Assembly: GCF_022271435.1 (NCBI RefSeq)
Contig: NZ_JAFIQY010000014.1
Span: forward strand, 46,845 to 110,844
Direction of reading: 5' to 3'
Length of the DNA stretch: 64,000 nt
Source of the DNA: Streptomyces monomycini
GTDB taxonomy: Bacteria > Actinomycetota > Actinomycetes > Streptomycetales > Streptomycetaceae
In this document: piece by piece, positions 61,177-64,000 of the stretch
Position numbering within the stretch: position 1 is the first letter of the stretch
Layout of the letters: each line of letters begins with the position of its first letter
Notes under the pieces: generated by a model
The model's database searches: none
What the model saw: the letters and a program-made list of their open reading frames with translations, nothing else
Told to the model about the DNA's origin: nothing
Translations under genes and position numbers: made by a program

Positions 61177-62151
61177 TCAGGCCAGGTGACCCCGGATGTC
61201 GGCGGCCGCGTCGTGCCCGTACGCCTTGGTGAAGCGGTCCATGAAGTGGCTGCGGTGCAGCTCGTACTCCTGGGTGCCGACGGTCTCGATGACCAGCGTC
61301 GCCAGCATGCAGCCGACCTGCGCGGCGCGCTCCAGGCCGACGCCCCAGGAGAGACCGGACAGGAAGCCGGCGCGGAACGCGTCGCCCACGCCGGTCGGGT
61401 CGGCCTTGGCCTTCTCCTCGGCGGTGCCGACGACGATGTCCGGCTCGCCGGCCCGCTGGATGCGGACGCCGTCGGCGCCCAGCGTCGTCACCCGGGTGCC
61501 GACCTTGGCCAGGATCTCCTCGGCGGTCCAGCCCGTCTTGGACTCGATGAGGCTCGCCTCGTACTCGTTGTTGAACAGGTAGGCGGCACCGTCCATGAGG
61601 GTGCGGATGCCGTCGCCGTCCATCCGGGCGATCTGCTGGGAGAAGTCGGCCGCGAAGGGGATGCCGCGGCTCCGGCACTCCTCGGTGTGGCGGACCATGG
61701 CCTCCGGGTCGTCCGCGCCGATCAGGACGAGGTCGAGGCCGCCGACGCGCTCCGCGACGGCGTGCAGCTCGATCAGCCGCGCCTCGCTCATCGCGCCGGT
61801 GTAGAAGGAGCCGATCTGGTTGTGGTCGGCGTCGGTGGTGCACACGAAGCGGGCGGTGTGCTTGACCTCGGAGATGCGGACCGAGCGGGTGTCCACACCG
61901 TGCCGGTCGAGCCAGGCACGGTACTCCTCGAAGTCGTTGCCGGCGGCGCCGACCAGGATCGGCGCGGTGCCGAGCTGGCCCATGCCGTAACAGATGTTGG
62001 GACCCACGCCCCCGCGCCGGACGTCGAGTTCGTCGACCAGGAAGGAGAGAGAGATCGTGTGCAACTGGTCGGCGACCAGCTGATCGGCGAAACGGCCGGG
62101 GAAGGTCATCAGGTGGTCGGTGGCGATGGAGCCGGTGACTGCGATACGCAC
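61177..62151 (-). CDS. adoK: Adenosine kinase-type PfkB sugar kinase
   Basis: 324 residues from GTG 62151. It matches mycobacterial AdoK/CbhK (Rv2202c) in details: AVTGSIATDHLMTFPGRF at the start, the ribose-recognition LDVRRGGVGPNICYG (about 46-60), SEVKHTARFVCTTDADHNQIGSFYTGAMSEA and the anion hole DPTGVGDAFRAGFLSGLS with catalytic Asp near 258. Mycobacterial AdoK phosphorylates adenosine and some sugars. The gene sits next to the cytochrome oxidase genes in both genomes. It is divergent from a small protein gene. Confidence 0.93.
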   Translation of the reverse strand: MRIAVTGSIATDHLMTFPGRFADQLVADQLHTISLSFLVDELDVRRGGVGPNICYGMGQLGTAPILVGAAGNDFEEYRAWLDRHGVDTRSVRISEVKHTARFVCTTDADHNQIGSFYTGAMSEARLIELHAVAERVGGLDLVLIGADDPEAMVRHTEECRSRGIPFAADFSQQIARMDGDGIRTLMDGAAYLFNNEYEASLIESKTGWTAEEILAKVGTRVTTLGADGVRIQRAGEPDIVVGTAEEKAKADPTGVGDAFRAGFLSGLSWGVGLERAAQVGCMLATLVIETVGTQEYELHRSHFMDRFTKAYGHDAAADIRGHLA

Positions 62152-62292
62152 GACGGGTCTGCTCCTGCGGGAGGCGGAAGGACGAGGCGGACGTTGGTCA
62201 ACGGTACCGGCTGTCCTGATCTCGGCCCACCAGCCGAAACTACCCGATAGTAGGGCTTTCTTCGCGCGGCGCCGGATGCGTACGGTGCGCGT

Positions 62293-62514
62293 ATGACCAA
62301 GTATGTGAAGGGCGTCACACCCCATTCGTCCGCAGTTCGCCCCGCGCTCGAACCGGAGTCCATGGCTCAGCTGCTGGGCGACTGCGCACGGATGGCACCG
62401 CACTGGCGCAGCGGCCGCCAGGCACCGCCGCCGCCCGCCCGCGAACTGCACGGGATCAGCGTCCCCGCCTCCTCCGCGGCCCTGGTCAAGGGCATGTCCG
62501 AATACGGGGACTGA
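62293..62514 (+). CDS. Small conserved hypothetical protein
   Basis: 73 residues from ATG 62293. The -10-like TACGGT lies six bases upstream and there is no Shine-Dalgarno sequence, so the mRNA may be leaderless. The sequence starts MTKYVKGVTPHSSA, has a polyproline stretch (PPPPAREL near 47-54) and ends KGMSEYGD; about two short helices are predicted. I do not recognise a family. Codon choice is less GC-extreme than its neighbours. It is divergent from adoK and 123 bases before the truncated membrane protein gene. Confidence 0.6.
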   Translation: MTKYVKGVTPHSSAVRPALEPESMAQLLGDCARMAPHWRSGRQAPPPPARELHGISVPASSAALVKGMSEYGD

Positions 62515-62636
62515 GCGCCCTCCCGGGCCCGGCCCCCGGGCCCGGGGAACCGCGGACGCACCGGCTCCGTCCAACCCGCGTCCTCCCCACGCAGGAGGGC
62601 ACGTCAGTTGTTCAGCGGAGCCGAAGGAGCGATGCG

Positions 62637-64000
62637 GTGAGCACCGAGGACACTCCCCCCGCCACCGGCGGGGAGAATTCCAGCGACGACACCCGGGAGA
62701 CGACCGCACGGCGCCGGCGCAGCCCGCTGATCGCGGCCTCGGTGGCCGCGGCGGTGCTGCTGGCCGGCGGCGGCGCGGCCTATTGGGCCTCCAGCACCTC
62801 CGGCGGCGGGGAGAGCGGCACCGGCGCCCGTCCGGAAGGCGGCCCGCCGCCGCTCGCCCTGGACGGCCACGCGAAGGAGACTGGCTCGCGCAGCGGCATC
62901 GCGCCCGGCGAGCCGGACCCGCAGGGCGCGGGCTACCGGGCCGCGGCCAAGCTGCCCGACGGCCCCTCCTCCGCCCCGGTCTACCAGCCGCGCGGCGAGG
63001 TCACCCAGGAAGCCGTGGCCCGACTGGCGAAGGCCCTGGACCTGCCCGGCAAGGTGCGTTCGGACGGCGACTCCTGGAAGGTGGGCGGCCTGACGCGGGA
63101 CGCGCGCAGCCCCGTCCTGGAGGTGGCCAAGGGCGGTTCGGGCGCCTGGACGTACTCGCAGTACGGCACCCCCGACGGATCCGGCTGCGCGGAGACCGCG
63201 CCGAAGGGCAGCGGCTCGCAGGCGAGCGGGCCCGGCTGCCCGGGCGGCGACACCTCCGCCCAGAACGACAGCGGCACCCAGGACGCCGTCTCCCCGGAGA
63301 AGGCGAAGCAGGCGGCGCAGCCGGTGCTGGAGGCACTCGGCCAGAAGAACGCCGAGCTGGACGCGAGCGGTCTGTCCGGCGCGGTACGGACGGTCAGCGC
63401 CAACCCGGTGATCGGCGGGCTGCCCACGTACGGCTGGCAGAGCGAGATCCGGGTCGGCTCGGACGGCCAGGTCGTCGACGGCAGCGGGCAGTTGGCCCAG
63501 CCGGTCAAGGGGCACACGTATCCGGTGCAGAGCGCCGAGAAGACGCTGGAGCGGCTGAACGCCGCGCACCGCGGCGCGAGCCCCGGCATCGGCGGGTGCG
63601 CGACGGCCGAGCCGCAGAAGAAGCAGGGCGCCGACACCACGGACGTCGAGCCGTGCGCGGGCAGCGCCGCCGCGCGCAAGCCCGCCGACGTGACCGGCGC
63701 GGTCTTCGGCCTCTCGGCCCAGTACGTCGGCGGCCGTCAGGCGCTGGTGCCCTCGTGGCTCTACAAGGTCCAGCGGACCGGCGGCGGCACGGTCACCCAC
63801 CCCGCCGTCGACCCGAAGTACGTCAAGAACGGCGACAGCGGCGCCCCGTCCAGTCCCGCCCAGCCGCCCAGCAGCGGCAAGCCGTCGGGCAAGGCCGGGG
63901 CGATGGGCCTGGAGTCGTACGAGGTCAGCGCGGACGGCAAGTCGCTCAAGCTGCACTTCTGGGGCGGCGTGTGCAGCACGTACTCGGCGACCGCCGAGCA
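62637..64000 (+). CDS. Large membrane-anchored extracellular protein, cut by the window end
   Basis: About 454 residues are visible with no stop before base 64000, so the gene is partial at its 3' end. Start GTG 62637 with AAGGAG seven bases upstream. After a charged, Thr-rich N-terminus (RETTARRRRSP) one helix (LIAASVAAAVLLAGGGAAYWA, about 35-55) anchors it, and the remaining 400 residues lie outside: Gly/Ser-rich segments alternate with globular parts containing cysteines (GCAETAP, GPGCPGG, IGGCATAE, VEPCAG) that may form disulfides. No catalytic motif. Likely a wall- or membrane-attached protein; unrecognised. Confidence 0.8.
   Translation, partial: MSTEDTPPATGGENSSDDTRETTARRRRSPLIAASVAAAVLLAGGGAAYWASSTSGGGESGTGARPEGGPPPLALDGHAKETGSRSGIAPGEPDPQGAGYRAAAKLPDGPSSAPVYQPRGEVTQEAVARLAKALDLPGKVRSDGDSWKVGGLTRDARSPVLEVAKGGSGAWTYSQYGTPDGSGCAETAPKGSGSQASGPGCPGGDTSAQNDSGTQDAVSPEKAKQAAQPVLEALGQKNAELDASGLSGAVRTVSANPVIGGLPTYGWQSEIRVGSDGQVVDGSGQLAQPVKGHTYPVQSAEKTLERLNAAHRGASPGIGGCATAEPQKKQGADTTDVEPCAGSAAARKPADVTGAVFGLSAQYVGGRQALVPSWLYKVQRTGGGTVTHPAVDPKYVKNGDSGAPSSPAQPPSSGKPSGKAGAMGLESYEVSADGKSLKLHFWGGVCSTYSATAE

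Overview
The window is chromosomal DNA from a high-GC actinomycete, almost certainly a Streptomyces. Third-codon-position GC is extreme, GTG starts are frequent, several genes look leaderless, and the gene order matches what I recall of the SCO2100-SCO2160 region of S. coelicolor. It also keeps, in the same order, many genes of Mycobacterium tuberculosis Rv2172c-Rv2202c: a metF-like gene, the Rv2175c DNA-binding protein, a PASTA kinase, class II DAHP synthase, PlsC, an ArsA-like ATPase, an SRPBCC protein, FadD15, PimB', NlpC/P60, trpD, qcrCAB-ctaE, ctaF, ctaC and adoK. This is core chromosome. I saw no phage, insertion sequence, CRISPR array, tRNA or rRNA.

Layout. 1-4.9 kb: G/C homopolymer at the sequence edge, a DUF4126 membrane protein, a CrtI-like flavoprotein, a membrane protein with a Gln/Gly/Tyr-rich tail, and metF. 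5-10.3 kb: thiamine synthesis, with thiE on the minus strand and a TPP-riboswitch-controlled thiO-thiS-thiG operon on the plus strand; between them lie the Rv2175c-like wHTH gene and a ferredoxin-reductase-type flavoprotein. 10.5-16.9 kb: PASTA Ser/Thr kinase, endonuclease IV, a molybdopterin (SUOX-fold) protein, bacterioferritin, its [2Fe-2S] ferredoxin behind an iron box, and class II DAHP synthase. 17-23.7 kb: a divergent MocR/hydrolase pair with a clear operator, the trp leader peptide and attenuator ahead of a fused TrpE-TrpG, a D-2-hydroxyacid dehydrogenase and a phosphofructokinase. 23.9-35.2 kb: the MacRS two-component system, an acyltransferase, esterases, glucokinase glkA with its SCO2127-like neighbour, an ArsA-like ATPase with an SRPBCC protein, and a phosphoesterase. 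35.5-46.9 kb: FadD, PimB-like and GT87 glycosyltransferases, a lipoprotein with an HExxH motif, two NlpC/P60 hydrolases, an NYN-domain protein with a zinc-ribbon partner, a rhomboid protease and an Lrp-type ligand-binding domain. 47-49.9 kb: a SufS-like class V aminotransferase behind a SAM-IV riboswitch, then trpD. 50-59.4 kb: the respiratory supercomplex genes ctaE-qcrCAB and ctaC-ctaD-ctaF, with an L,D-transpeptidase between them. 59.7-64 kb: a cysteine desulfurase-TusA fusion, an adenosine-kinase-type PfkB enzyme, a small protein and a membrane protein cut by the window end.

Common themes are sugar entry into glycolysis (glucokinase, PFK), aromatic and tryptophan synthesis (DAHP synthase, TrpEG, TrpD), cofactor and sulfur supply (thiamine genes, two cysteine desulfurase-like enzymes), cell-envelope maintenance (PimB/GT87, NlpC/P60, L,D-transpeptidase) and aerobic respiration (cytochrome bcc-aa3). 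Cis-regulation is rich: a TPP riboswitch, a trp attenuator, a SAM-IV riboswitch, an iron box, a MocR operator, a 21-bp palindrome over the ctaE start, and many strong hairpin terminators. I did not find a clearly novel multi-gene system. The most unusual points are the PPi-type residues in the phosphofructokinase, the desulfurase-TusA fusion, the SAM-IV leader with a tiny ORF, and the ctaE/ctaC palindromes.
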